Assembly (NCBI GenBank): GCA_023429685.1
Contig: JAEZDF010000109.1
Span: forward strand, 1 to 29,776
Direction of reading: 5' to 3'
DNA length: 29,776 bases
DNA from: Bacillota bacterium
GTDB taxonomy: Bacteria; Bacillota; Clostridia; Oscillospirales; Ruminococcaceae
Under the pieces are notes generated by a model. That model did not search any database and was not told where the DNA came from. It was given only the letters and a program-made list of their open reading frames with translations. The position numbers and the translations under genes are program-made. This document shows positions 1 to 7,982 of the stretch, in pieces. Numbering within the stretch: the first letter of the stretch is position 1; each line of letters opens with the position of its first letter.

Positions 1-1728
1 GACTACATCGGGCAATACAAAAAGAACTTCTTCTTTGCGCCTGTACTCACAGTCGCAGAATCCTCGGCGGAGCTACTATTGCCCCTGTTGATGGGAATGG
101 TAGTAGACGGGGGAATCAACAAGCAAAACAAAGGCTATATCATCTGGATTGGCGTTGCTATGGTGGTTATCTCGGGTCTTGGGCTACTTTGCGGTATCTT
201 AAGCGCCAAATACTCCTCGCGTGCTGCGCAGGGCTATGGCGCAAACCTGCGCAATGCGCTGTTTGAAAAGATACAAACCTTCTCGTTTGCGGACGTCGAC
301 CGGTTTTCCACCGCGTCGCTGGTTACCCGCACGACCATTGACGTACGGCAAATACAAGAAGTCGTGCTTCAGGTAGTACGCATGCTGGTGCGTGCCCCAA
401 CGCTGCTTATTATGTCTATGCTTATCTGCATGCGACTTAATATGCGGCTTTCTAGCGTCTACCTAATTGCAATTCCGCTTATGCTTGTGATTGTAATGAT
501 TATTATGCGCTTTACCCGACCGCTGTTTGGCTTGATGCAAAAAAAGCTGGACGCGCTCAATAGCTCCATACAGGAGAACATGATCGGCATTCGCGTGGTA
601 AAAACCTTTGTGCGCGCCGTTTATGAAAAAACCAAATTCAAACGGGCAAACGACGATGTGATGAACACCTCGATTAAAGCCGGAACCATAATTTCGCTGA
701 TGATGCCCTGCAGTACCGCGGTATTTAACCTTGCGGCGATTGCGCTGTATTGGTTCGGCGGGTTGATGGTAGGTGACGAGACCATGCTCTCTGGCGAGCT
801 GCTTACGTTTGTGGCGTACTTAAACAACATCATGTTCTCGGTAATGATGTTCACGATGGTGTTAACACGGCTTTCTCGCGCGCAGGTGTGTATAGATCGA
901 TGCCGTGAGGTGTTAAATCACCAGGTGGACGTACAGTCGGGCACAGACGCAAAGCCCGAGGACAAGCTGCGCATCAAGGGCAAAATTTGCATGGAAAACG
1001 TGTCCTTTGGCTACCCGCAGTCTGAGAATACCGGCAAGGTACTGCAAAACATCAACCTTACGATAAACCCGGGCGAGTTTATCGCCATCATCGGCCGCAC
1101 TGGCTGCGGCAAAACCAGCCTAATCAACCTCGTGCCGCGGTTTTATGACGCGACACAGGGGCGTGTGCTGATTGATGATGTGGATATCCGCGAGTACGAC
1201 TTAATTCAGCTGCGTAAAAACATCGGTATCGTGCTGCAAAACAACGTCTTGTTTTCCGGCACCATCCGCGAAAACCTGATGTGGGGCGCGCCTGAGGCGA
1301 CCGATGCCGAACTGCTGCGCGCCGCAGAGGACGCACAGGCGATGGAGTTTATCTCCCGCTTCCCCGACGGGCTGGACACCTATATCGAACAGGGTGGCGT
1401 CAACGTCTCGGGTGGGCAGAAGCAGCGGCTTTGCATTGCACGCGCCCTGCTAAAAAACCCGGCAATCTTAATCTTAGACGACTCCACCTCCGCGGTGGAT
1501 TCCGCCACCGAAACCAAGCTGCGTGAAACGTTTCGTACCCGTTATCAGGAAAGCACCATCCTACTGGTGGCGCAAAAGATCTCATCGGTACAAAACGCCG
1601 ACCGCATTATTGTGGTGGAAAACGGCTCGATTGAGGCCGTTGGCACCCATTCTGAGCTGCTAAAAACAAACCCCGTATACCAGGCAATTTATCACTCCCA
1701 ACAGGAAGGAGTGGTTGTACATGGCTAG
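1..1728 (+). CDS. ABC exporter half-transporter, degenerate-site subunit (5'-truncated by window edge)
   Basis: This is an ATP-driven membrane exporter subunit with a fused transmembrane domain and ATPase domain. The reading frame is open to base 1 (it begins DYIGQYKKNFFFAP), so the true start lies upstream. About six hydrophobic segments precede the nucleotide-binding domain. Walker A GRTGCGKTS starts near 1093 and the signature VSGGQ is at 1405-1419. Walker B reads LILDDSTSAVD, with Asp where the catalytic Glu is expected, and the H-loop has Gln (VAQKISS) instead of His. That pair of substitutions is typical of the non-canonical half of heterodimeric exporters such as TM287/288, BmrCD and LmrCD. 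The partner gene overlaps its 3' end by 8 bases. The exported substrate (drug, lipid or peptide) cannot be told from the sequence. Confidence 0.93.
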   Translation, partial: DYIGQYKKNFFFAPVLTVAESSAELLLPLLMGMVVDGGINKQNKGYIIWIGVAMVVISGLGLLCGILSAKYSSRAAQGYGANLRNALFEKIQTFSFADVDRFSTASLVTRTTIDVRQIQEVVLQVVRMLVRAPTLLIMSMLICMRLNMRLSSVYLIAIPLMLVIVMIIMRFTRPLFGLMQKKLDALNSSIQENMIGIRVVKTFVRAVYEKTKFKRANDDVMNTSIKAGTIISLMMPCSTAVFNLAAIALYWFGGLMVGDETMLSGELLTFVAYLNNIMFSVMMFTMVLTRLSRAQVCIDRCREVLNHQVDVQSGTDAKPEDKLRIKGKICMENVSFGYPQSENTGKVLQNINLTINPGEFIAIIGRTGCGKTSLINLVPRFYDATQGRVLIDDVDIREYDLIQLRKNIGIVLQNNVLFSGTIRENLMWGAPEATDAELLRAAEDAQAMEFISRFPDGLDTYIEQGGVNVSGGQKQRLCIARALLKNPAILILDDSTSAVDSATETKLRETFRTRYQESTILLVAQKISSVQNADRIIVVENGSIEAVGTHSELLKTNPVYQAIYHSQQEGVVVHG

Positions 1729-3625
1729 TCCTTCGCAGAGAATGGGCTTTGGCGGCGGTCGCGGTCGCGGCCCGGGTATGGGTCCTGGCGATTTCCGTAA
1801 GCCCAAAAACGTAAAAGGCACCGGTCTTCGGCTACTCAAATATTTTGGTAGAAACAAGCTCACCCTCTTTTGGGTTTTAATCTTGATGGTCGTCGCCTCC
1901 TTAACCGGCGTTGGCGCCTCCTATCTGCTCAAACCGCTGGTGGACGACTGCATTATCCCCAATATCGGCGCGGTCAACAAGGACTGGAGCGGGCTTATTA
2001 ACACCCTGCTGCTTCTTTCGGGCATCTATCTGGTTAGCCTTCTTGCCGGCTACGCGCAGTCGGTGCTCATGATGCGGCTTTCTAGCAAAACCATCAACAT
2101 CATCCGCCGCGACGTGTTTGACAAGCTGCAGGACATGCCGCTTTCCTTCTTTGATGGCACCGAAAACGGCGAGGTGATGTCCCGCTTTACCAACGACGCG
2201 GATACGGTGCAGATGGCACTGGAACAGACGGTGACCTCGTTCTTATCCTCCATCATTACCCTTATAGCGGTAATCTCTATCATGCTTTCGCTGAGCGCAC
2301 CGTTGTTTTTAATCACAGTGGTCTTTTTGGTGATTGCCGTGTTTATCAGCAAATACCTCGGCTCTAAAAGCCGTGTGCTGTTTAAAAAGCAGCAGCGCGC
2401 CCTTGGCACCGTAAACGGTTTTATTGAAGAGATGATAGAGGGCATTAAGGCCGTTAAGGCGTTTACCTACGAAGAGCGCGCAAAGGCAAAGTTCAGTGTG
2501 CTCAACGAAGACTACCGCGAAGCGGCAACCGCTGCAAACTCTATTGGTACCGCAATGATGCCGATTATGGGACAACTGCTCGGCATCTGCTACGCCGTTA
2601 CCACGGTGGTGGGCGCCATGCTGGTGCTGCAGGGCAACCTTTCGGGCACCGCCGCGTTTACCGTGGGCAGCCTTGGCGTGTTCTTAACCTATACCAAACA
2701 GCTGCGCGGTCCCATCAACCAGGTATCCAATCAGGTGGTTACACTGATGTCCGCCCTTGCCGGCGCGGAGCGCATCTTTAACATCATGGACGGCGTTCCC
2801 GAGTCGGATGAGGGAACGATTACGCTTCAAAGCAACGTCTTAGACGGCAACGAGCAGTTCTTCTGGAACACCCAGGACGGGTCGGTGCCCCTACATGGAC
2901 ACATCCAAATAGAGGACATCTCGTTTGCGTACGAGCCGGGTAAGCCGGTTCTCCGCTCGGTCTCACTTGAGGCATTGCCCGGTCAGCGCATCGCACTCGT
3001 CGGCTCTACCGGAGCGGGCAAGACCACCATCACAAACCTGATTAACCGCTTTTACGACGTGCAGGAAGGTCGCATTACCTACGACGGCATCGACATTCGC
3101 GACATTGCAAAAAGCTCGTTGCGGCACAGCATGGCGGTTGTTTTGCAGGATACCCACCTGTTTACCGGCACCGTGATGGACAACATCCGTTATGGCTGCT
3201 TAGAGGCATCCGACGAGGACTGCATCGAGGCGGCAAAGACTGCCAACGCCTACGACTACATCATGACCCTTCCGCAGGGCTTTGCTACACGCATTACCGG
3301 CGACGGCGGCAGCCTAAGCCAGGGGCAGCGGCAGCTGCTTAATATCGCGCGTGCGGTGGTCGCAAAACGCCCCGTACTGATTCTGGATGAGGCGACCTCC
3401 TCCATCGACACGCGTACCGAGCAGATGATAGAAACGGGTATGCGCCAGCTGATGCAGGGCAAAACGGTGTTTATCATCGCACACCGGCTTTCTACCGTGC
3501 GCAGCGCGGATAAGATAGCGGTTATTGAAAGCGGACAGATTGTGGAGTTTGGCAGCCACAGGGAACTATTGGCTCTGCAGGGAAAATACTATGAGTTTTA
3601 TTCTGGGCAGGCAATGCTGGAATAA
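1721..3625 (+). CDS. ABC exporter half-transporter, catalytic-site subunit
   Basis: This is the partner of the preceding half-transporter, with an N-terminal membrane domain of about six helices and a C-terminal ATPase domain. ATG 1721 is chosen because AGGAAGGAG lies nine bases upstream; a TTG at 1715 is in frame but badly spaced. The N-terminus is a Gly/Arg-rich cytoplasmic tail (GFGGGRGRGPGMGPG), common in this subfamily. Walker A is GSTGAGKTT, Walker B is LILDEATSSID with the catalytic Glu, and the H-loop His is present (IIAHRLS). The signature is degenerate: LSQGQ rather than LSGGQ. Paired with the first subunit this gives one complete and one incomplete ATP site, the asymmetric layout known for TM287/288. 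Overlapping reading frames imply translational coupling and equal amounts of the two chains. Confidence 0.94.
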   Translation: MASPSQRMGFGGGRGRGPGMGPGDFRKPKNVKGTGLRLLKYFGRNKLTLFWVLILMVVASLTGVGASYLLKPLVDDCIIPNIGAVNKDWSGLINTLLLLSGIYLVSLLAGYAQSVLMMRLSSKTINIIRRDVFDKLQDMPLSFFDGTENGEVMSRFTNDADTVQMALEQTVTSFLSSIITLIAVISIMLSLSAPLFLITVVFLVIAVFISKYLGSKSRVLFKKQQRALGTVNGFIEEMIEGIKAVKAFTYEERAKAKFSVLNEDYREAATAANSIGTAMMPIMGQLLGICYAVTTVVGAMLVLQGNLSGTAAFTVGSLGVFLTYTKQLRGPINQVSNQVVTLMSALAGAERIFNIMDGVPESDEGTITLQSNVLDGNEQFFWNTQDGSVPLHGHIQIEDISFAYEPGKPVLRSVSLEALPGQRIALVGSTGAGKTTITNLINRFYDVQEGRITYDGIDIRDIAKSSLRHSMAVVLQDTHLFTGTVMDNIRYGCLEASDEDCIEAAKTANAYDYIMTLPQGFATRITGDGGSLSQGQRQLLNIARAVVAKRPVLILDEATSSIDTRTEQMIETGMRQLMQGKTVFIIAHRLSTVRSADKIAVIESGQIVEFGSHRELLALQGKYYEFYSGQAMLE

Positions 3626-3650
3626 AAAGACACGAAAGAACGTTTTAGCT

Positions 3651-3687
3651 ATAAAAAACCGCAGTTGAAGCAACGCCTCAACTACGG
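3651..3687 (-). terminator. Rho-independent terminator reading leftward
   Basis: Arms 3659-3670 and 3676-3687 enclose a five-base loop. On the plus strand two positions are C-A mismatches, but on the minus strand both become G-T wobble pairs, and the stem is followed by TTTTTTATAG. It therefore works best for transcripts moving leftward, towards the 3' end of the exporter operon, although no minus-strand gene is visible nearby. Confidence 0.5.
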
Positions 3688-3731
3688 AAAAACGTTGATA
3701 AATAAGGATATTTTAGCTTATGAAGGATTAT

Positions 3732-3757
3732 GAGATGCCGCTTTTGGCATCTCTTTT
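3732..3757 (+). terminator. Rho-independent terminator after the exporter operon
   Basis: A perfect 8-bp stem (GAGATGCC 3732-3739 with GGCATCTC 3746-3753) has a six-base loop and is followed by TTTT. It lies 107 bases after the exporter stop codon and just before the kinase promoter, so it would separate the two operons. Confidence 0.65.
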
Positions 3758-3782
3758 CCTGTTCTGTTTTCAATCAGCAACA

Positions 3783-3811
3783 TTTACAAATCGTATAAAA
3801 ATGAGTATAAT
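3783..3811 (+). promoter_or_regulatory. Sigma-A-type promoter of the sensor-kinase operon
   Basis: The -35 box TTTACA (3783-3788) and a consensus -10 box TATAAT (3806-3811) are separated by exactly 17 bases. The pair lies about 50 bases upstream of the kinase start and directly downstream of a terminator. Confidence 0.75.
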
Positions 3812-3862
3812 ATATTTGTGCAAAATACGTGAACGGGATGGTTGAAAGGGGCGAAAGCAGGG

Positions 3863-5557
3863 ATGAAGCGCAAAAAGTCGTGGCGACTGATTATTTTTGG
3901 TCTGCTTATCGCAACCATTGTGCTGCTATTGGGTTTTTTGGTGTTCGTCAACCTGTATTTTTATCGGCAGGCGAGCGATACCATGCGGCAGTCAAATACC
4001 CAGGCGCTTCGAATCCGGGGGCAGGAGGTTGTCACGCGCTTAAGTGCGGTACGTGAGCATGTGCGCGAGATGCTGTGGATAGTCTACAACAACACCGAGC
4101 TCAAGTCCGGCTCTCAGATGATGCAGCTGCAAGCACGGGTAGCCTCCCTTACCAGCATGGAGAACAAGATAGCCGCCAGCAGCGACATCGACTATATGTT
4201 TATCCTCGACACCGACAACAACTTCTTACTGCTTGCGGCGGGCGACCAAAGCTCCAGCCAGAACGCCGAGATTTCAAGGCACATAAAGGAGCAGCCGATT
4301 GCCGCCACCTCAATACAGGACGACAGCTGGTCGCTGGTTACAATAAACAATGAGACCTATTTTATCAAGGCATATCTTCTGGGCAAGTATGTCATCGGCG
4401 GGCTTTCGCGCGTACAGGACTATGACAACACGCTGATTGGAGAGATCAGCGGCGCCGATACCGGCTACCTGCTTGTGAAGGACGGTGCCATTCAGTATTC
4501 GGGCGGGTATGACTGGAGCGACAGCCTTACATTTACCGAAGATGGGTATGCTCTTTCGCATACCAGTGCATCGATTTGCGCCTACGAGCTGAATATGGTG
4601 CAGACGCAGGTGATTTTGATTACGCGGGAGGATGCGCTACAGAGCATTTTAACCTCATCCACCATCTCTCTTTCCATCATATCGGCTCTGTTTTTGCTTC
4701 TGCTTGGGCTACTTATGCTTGTGATGACGCGTCTTGTTTCCCGCCCCACCCAGCAGATGCTTGTTGCCACCCAAAAAATCGAGGCGGGCGACCTGTACTA
4801 CCGCTTGACCGATGAGCCACGAAGCCGTGAGTTTGCCGTGCTGCACAACAGCTTTAACAAGATGGCGGATCAGATCGTTCACCTGAAGATACTTGAGTAC
4901 GAACAGCAGCTAAACGAGAAAGAGAGTGAGCTCAAACAGCTGCGCTCGCAGATAAGACCGCACTTTTTTCTTAACGCCATTACCACAGTGATGAGCATGA
5001 CCTACCACGGAAAGAACGAGGACATCCGCAAATACCTAACCTCCCTTTCGGGTTTTATGCGCTATATGCTTCAGATACGAAAGAAGACCGTACAGGTTAA
5101 GGACGAGCTTGACAACGTAAGAAACTACCTAGATATGCAGAAGATTCGCTTCCCCGACAGCGTCGCCGCCTTTATCGGGTACGACCCGGGGGTAGAGGAT
5201 TTTGAAGTACCCTACCTGCTGCTGTTTACGGTAGTGGAAAATACGTTTAAACACGCCATGAGCCTGTATAACACATTAAGTATCCTGATTCAATGCGAGC
5301 GGGTACAGACCGATGAGTTTACGGGTATGCGCATCATTGTAGAGGACAACGGGGAGGGTTTTCCCGAAAATGTGATTGCACAATACCGCACAGGCGAAGG
5401 CATTCGGGAGCTTGACGGGCACATTGGGCTGAGCAACATCTATCGAACCCTGCAGCTGTTATACGGTAGGGACGATCTTCTGCGCATCCGCAATGCCTCG
5501 CCCCGAGGCGCGCATGTCGAACTGTGGATTCCACAAAAGGAGGACGAGCAAACATGA
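3863..5557 (+). CDS. YesM-like membrane sensor histidine kinase
   Basis: This sensor kinase phosphorylates the response regulator encoded next to it. It has TM1 at about residues 8-33, an extracellular sensing region of about 230 residues, TM2 at about 267-292, a HAMP linker, and the LytS/YesM-type kinase domain. The phospho-acceptor is His367 in RSQIRPHFFLN, where the following FFLN is diagnostic of PF06580. The ATPase domain has an N-box Asn460 (VENTFKHAM) and a VEDNGEGF loop. ATG 3863 is preferred (AAAGGGG upstream); TTG 3842 is an in-frame alternative adding seven residues. The stop overlaps the regulator start as ATGA. In Firmicutes such pairs usually control neighbouring oligosaccharide importers. 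No sensor ligand can be inferred. Confidence 0.93.
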   Translation: MKRKKSWRLIIFGLLIATIVLLLGFLVFVNLYFYRQASDTMRQSNTQALRIRGQEVVTRLSAVREHVREMLWIVYNNTELKSGSQMMQLQARVASLTSMENKIAASSDIDYMFILDTDNNFLLLAAGDQSSSQNAEISRHIKEQPIAATSIQDDSWSLVTINNETYFIKAYLLGKYVIGGLSRVQDYDNTLIGEISGADTGYLLVKDGAIQYSGGYDWSDSLTFTEDGYALSHTSASICAYELNMVQTQVILITREDALQSILTSSTISLSIISALFLLLLGLLMLVMTRLVSRPTQQMLVATQKIEAGDLYYRLTDEPRSREFAVLHNSFNKMADQIVHLKILEYEQQLNEKESELKQLRSQIRPHFFLNAITTVMSMTYHGKNEDIRKYLTSLSGFMRYMLQIRKKTVQVKDELDNVRNYLDMQKIRFPDSVAAFIGYDPGVEDFEVPYLLLFTVVENTFKHAMSLYNTLSILIQCERVQTDEFTGMRIIVEDNGEGFPENVIAQYRTGEGIRELDGHIGLSNIYRTLQLLYGRDDLLRIRNASPRGAHVELWIPQKEDEQT

Positions 5558-7140
5558 AGATGCTAATCGCTGACGACGATATCACCACGATTCAGATGAT
5601 TGAAACCATTGTTGATTGGTCCACCCTAGGCATAGACGAGATCTTTCATGCCTATAACGGAATAGCCGCGCAGCAGATTATCTCGGAGCACCAGCCCGAC
5701 ATCGTGTTGTGCGATATCGGCATGCCCCAGTGCGACGGCATCGAGGTGCTCAAATGGATTCACCAAAGCAGGGTGGAGACCGAGTTTATCTTTTTAACCT
5801 GTTACGCAAGCTTTGAGTACGCGCGCGAGGCGGTGCGGTACGGCGCAAGCAACTACCTGACAAAGCCGTTTGCCCCCGACGACCTGTATGCTGTGGTAAA
5901 AGAAGCGGTCAATAACATAGCCCAGCGCAGGGAGTCGGAGGCAGGCTCGGATCGTCACCGGTTTACCACCAACATGATCCTGCACACGGTACACAAGGGC
6001 GGCTACGGCGCCGACCACAAAAGCATCGATGCGGTGCTTACCAAATGGAACTGCGGGTTTTCTGCAGACGATTTGTTCCGCGTCGTGGGTGTCACCACCG
6101 ACCGCACCTCGGCAATGGAGCACGACTGGCCGCAGGAGCCGTTTCAATACGCGTTTCGCCAGCTTGCGCTGGAGGCGATTGCCGACAAGCTGAAGTTTGA
6201 GTTGGCACTCGACTCGTGGCTCGGACCGTATTACACCGTTTTGCTTGTCATCCCAGAGGAGCAGTTTACCGAGCAGGAGCTTACCTTGCGGTGCAACGAG
6301 TTTATCCGTCTGTGCGGGCAACATCTGAGCTCCAGCCCCGTTTGCGTCGTGGGCGAAACCACCCCGTTTTACCTGTTGCACCCATACGCAAAGGAACTGG
6401 GCAAGATGATTCGCAAGACCCGTTTTTTAAAGGGCAAAACCCTGCTGTACCGCGAAGAGATAAACCAAAAGGCAGAGTTTCAATACGCACTGGATCGCGA
6501 CCTGATTTTACTTAAGCTCGAGCAAAACAACAAGGGCGCTTTGGTGGATTATATCGGCGCGTTTGTCAACGAGGCAATGCACCACGGGGGCGACAGCGAC
6601 GCAATTATTCATCAGCTGCACCAAGACCTGCTGCAGATTTTTTACGGCTACCTGCAGCAAAACAACATTCAGGCGCACTTCTTGTTCCGCGACGATGCGA
6701 TGCGCGAGCTGAACGACCAGGCGGAGCGCTCGGCGTTTGACATGATGCGGTTTGTAAGCAGTATGTACGACAACGCCGTGTCGGTGGTAAAAGAGGTGCA
6801 GGCACCTACCGGCATCATCGCAAACGTCAAGCAGTATATCGGTGAGCATTTTCACGAGGACATTAACCGCGACGACATCGCGTCGTTTGTGTTTATCACC
6901 CCAAACTATCTATCCAAGCTGTTTCGCCGAGAAACGGGGCTTACGCTGCGCGAGTACATCAACGCGTGCCGGATTAAAGAGGCAAAACGCCTGCTGACGA
7001 CGACCGAGCAGTCCATCAGTGAGATCGCGCTGGACACGGGGTTTGAGAACATGTCGTACTTCTCTACGGTATTTAAAAAGGCGTGCGGCATCGGTCCGCT
7101 TGCGTGGCGCAATGGCGAACAAAACAATGTAACGGAGTAA
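5554..7140 (+). CDS. YesN-like response regulator with AraC-type DNA-binding domain
   Basis: This transcription regulator is activated by the upstream kinase. The receiver domain fills residues 1 to about 120, with acidic pocket Asp7-Asp9, phospho-acceptor Asp54 (VLCDIGMP), Thr82 and Lys104 (LTKPF). A middle region of about 300 residues is of the poorly conserved YesN type. The C-terminal ~100 residues hold two helix-turn-helix units of the AraC family (DDIASFVFITPNYLSKLFRR, then ISEIALDTGFENMSYFSTVF). ATG 5554 is preceded by AAGGAGG (5537-5543) and overlaps the kinase stop, so the two are translationally coupled. A GTG at 5524 is in frame but carries no ribosome site of its own. The likely target is the solute-binding-protein operon just downstream. 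Confidence 0.94.
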   Translation: MKMLIADDDITTIQMIETIVDWSTLGIDEIFHAYNGIAAQQIISEHQPDIVLCDIGMPQCDGIEVLKWIHQSRVETEFIFLTCYASFEYAREAVRYGASNYLTKPFAPDDLYAVVKEAVNNIAQRRESEAGSDRHRFTTNMILHTVHKGGYGADHKSIDAVLTKWNCGFSADDLFRVVGVTTDRTSAMEHDWPQEPFQYAFRQLALEAIADKLKFELALDSWLGPYYTVLLVIPEEQFTEQELTLRCNEFIRLCGQHLSSSPVCVVGETTPFYLLHPYAKELGKMIRKTRFLKGKTLLYREEINQKAEFQYALDRDLILLKLEQNNKGALVDYIGAFVNEAMHHGGDSDAIIHQLHQDLLQIFYGYLQQNNIQAHFLFRDDAMRELNDQAERSAFDMMRFVSSMYDNAVSVVKEVQAPTGIIANVKQYIGEHFHEDINRDDIASFVFITPNYLSKLFRRETGLTLREYINACRIKEAKRLLTTTEQSISEIALDTGFENMSYFSTVFKKACGIGPLAWRNGEQNNVTE

Positions 7141-7144
7141 TGAA

Positions 7145-7813
7145 ATGAGTAACGATAACACATTCATAAAGCGTGAGCTTGCTACCCTGCGCCGCTTAAA
7201 GGGCAGGCAGCGCATGCACTATATCTGGGACTATTACAAGGTGCCCATCTTTGCGCTTGCGCTGGTGGTGTTGCTGATAGCGGCAAGCGCGCTGTTTTGG
7301 TCAGACAACAAGCGGACGGCGTTATCGGTGGTGCTCGTGAACGCGTACCAAGAAACCGCAGGCACCGACCCTTTATTTGCCGAACTGCTGGCGGCGTCGG
7401 GCAAAGACCCCGAACAGGAACAAATAGAGGTAGACGCAAACTTTAAGCTGCGCTTTGACGGCGCAACCGAGGAGGACGGCTACACCATACAGGCACTGGC
7501 GGCACTGTTTGGCATGGGCGGCATGGATGTGTTTGTAGCAAACAAAGAGGCGTTTGACCCCTATGTGGAGAAGGACGGGTTTGAAAATCTGGAACTGTGG
7601 CTGCCGCCGGAGGTATTAAAGGATAACGCTCATCGCCTGTACCGCTGTACCGACACAAAGGGCAACGAGATTGTAGCGGGCGTGTGGATGGATGAAAGCT
7701 CCCCCTTGTTGCGCCGCGGCTACTACCCCGAGCCGGTGCTTTTGGGAATTGCCTCCCAGGCAAAGAACATTGAAATGGCGGTAACGATTACATCGTTGCT
7801 GCTACAGGGTTAG
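7145..7813 (+). CDS. Small single-pass membrane protein of unknown function, third gene of the YesMN operon
   Basis: I do not recognise a named family with confidence. The 222-residue chain has a basic N-terminal cytoplasmic stretch (about residues 1-30, containing MHYIWDYYKVP), one transmembrane helix at about 32-52, and an extracellular part of about 170 residues. That part is acidic and non-repetitive, with no Cys pair forming an obvious lipobox. Proteins with a similar 'WDYYK + one helix' start are common in Clostridia. It starts four bases after the regulator stop, with GGAG at 7134-7137, so it belongs to the same transcript, and a strong terminator follows. An accessory role in signal sensing next to YesM, or in importer assembly, is inference from position only. 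Confidence 0.8.
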   Translation: MSNDNTFIKRELATLRRLKGRQRMHYIWDYYKVPIFALALVVLLIAASALFWSDNKRTALSVVLVNAYQETAGTDPLFAELLAASGKDPEQEQIEVDANFKLRFDGATEEDGYTIQALAALFGMGGMDVFVANKEAFDPYVEKDGFENLELWLPPEVLKDNAHRLYRCTDTKGNEIVAGVWMDESSPLLRRGYYPEPVLLGIASQAKNIEMAVTITSLLLQG

Positions 7814-7818
7814 ACGCA

Positions 7819-7858
7819 AACGAGGATTCAATCTGCATAAGATTTATCCTCGTTTTTT
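7819..7858 (+). terminator. Rho-independent terminator of the YesMN operon
   Basis: A perfect 9-bp stem (7819-7827 with 7846-7854) encloses a second hairpin (AATCT/AGATT) and is followed by a T tract to 7858. It separates the signalling operon from the importer operon. Confidence 0.85.
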
Positions 7859-7903
7859 ATTCAATACTGTGTATAATTTTTAAAATCCGCATTACATAAA
7901 CGA

Positions 7904-7932
7904 ATGAAATAACAGCGTTTCATTGTTATGAT
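7904..7932 (+). promoter_or_regulatory. Putative promoter of the importer operon, with an inverted repeat
   Basis: An extended -10 (TG at 7924-7925, TATGAT at 7927-7932) sits 17 bases after ATGAAA (7904-7909), a weak TTGAAA-like -35. ATGAAA (7904-7909) and TTTCAT (7918-7923) form an inverted repeat over the -35 and spacer, a possible regulator site. A TATAAT at 7872-7877 is an alternative -10 without a good -35. A weak -35 fits an activator-dependent promoter, for which YesN is the natural candidate. Confidence 0.45.
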
Positions 7933-7982
7933 AAAGGTGCTTCCAAGTGGCACGAGAATTTTACTAAACAGGAGGAAAAAAG

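Noticed and set aside
3659..3753. Riboswitch between the exporter and kinase operons
   Set aside because: The two hairpins are explained as terminators facing opposite ways, and the kinase promoter lies downstream of both, so they are not in its leader.
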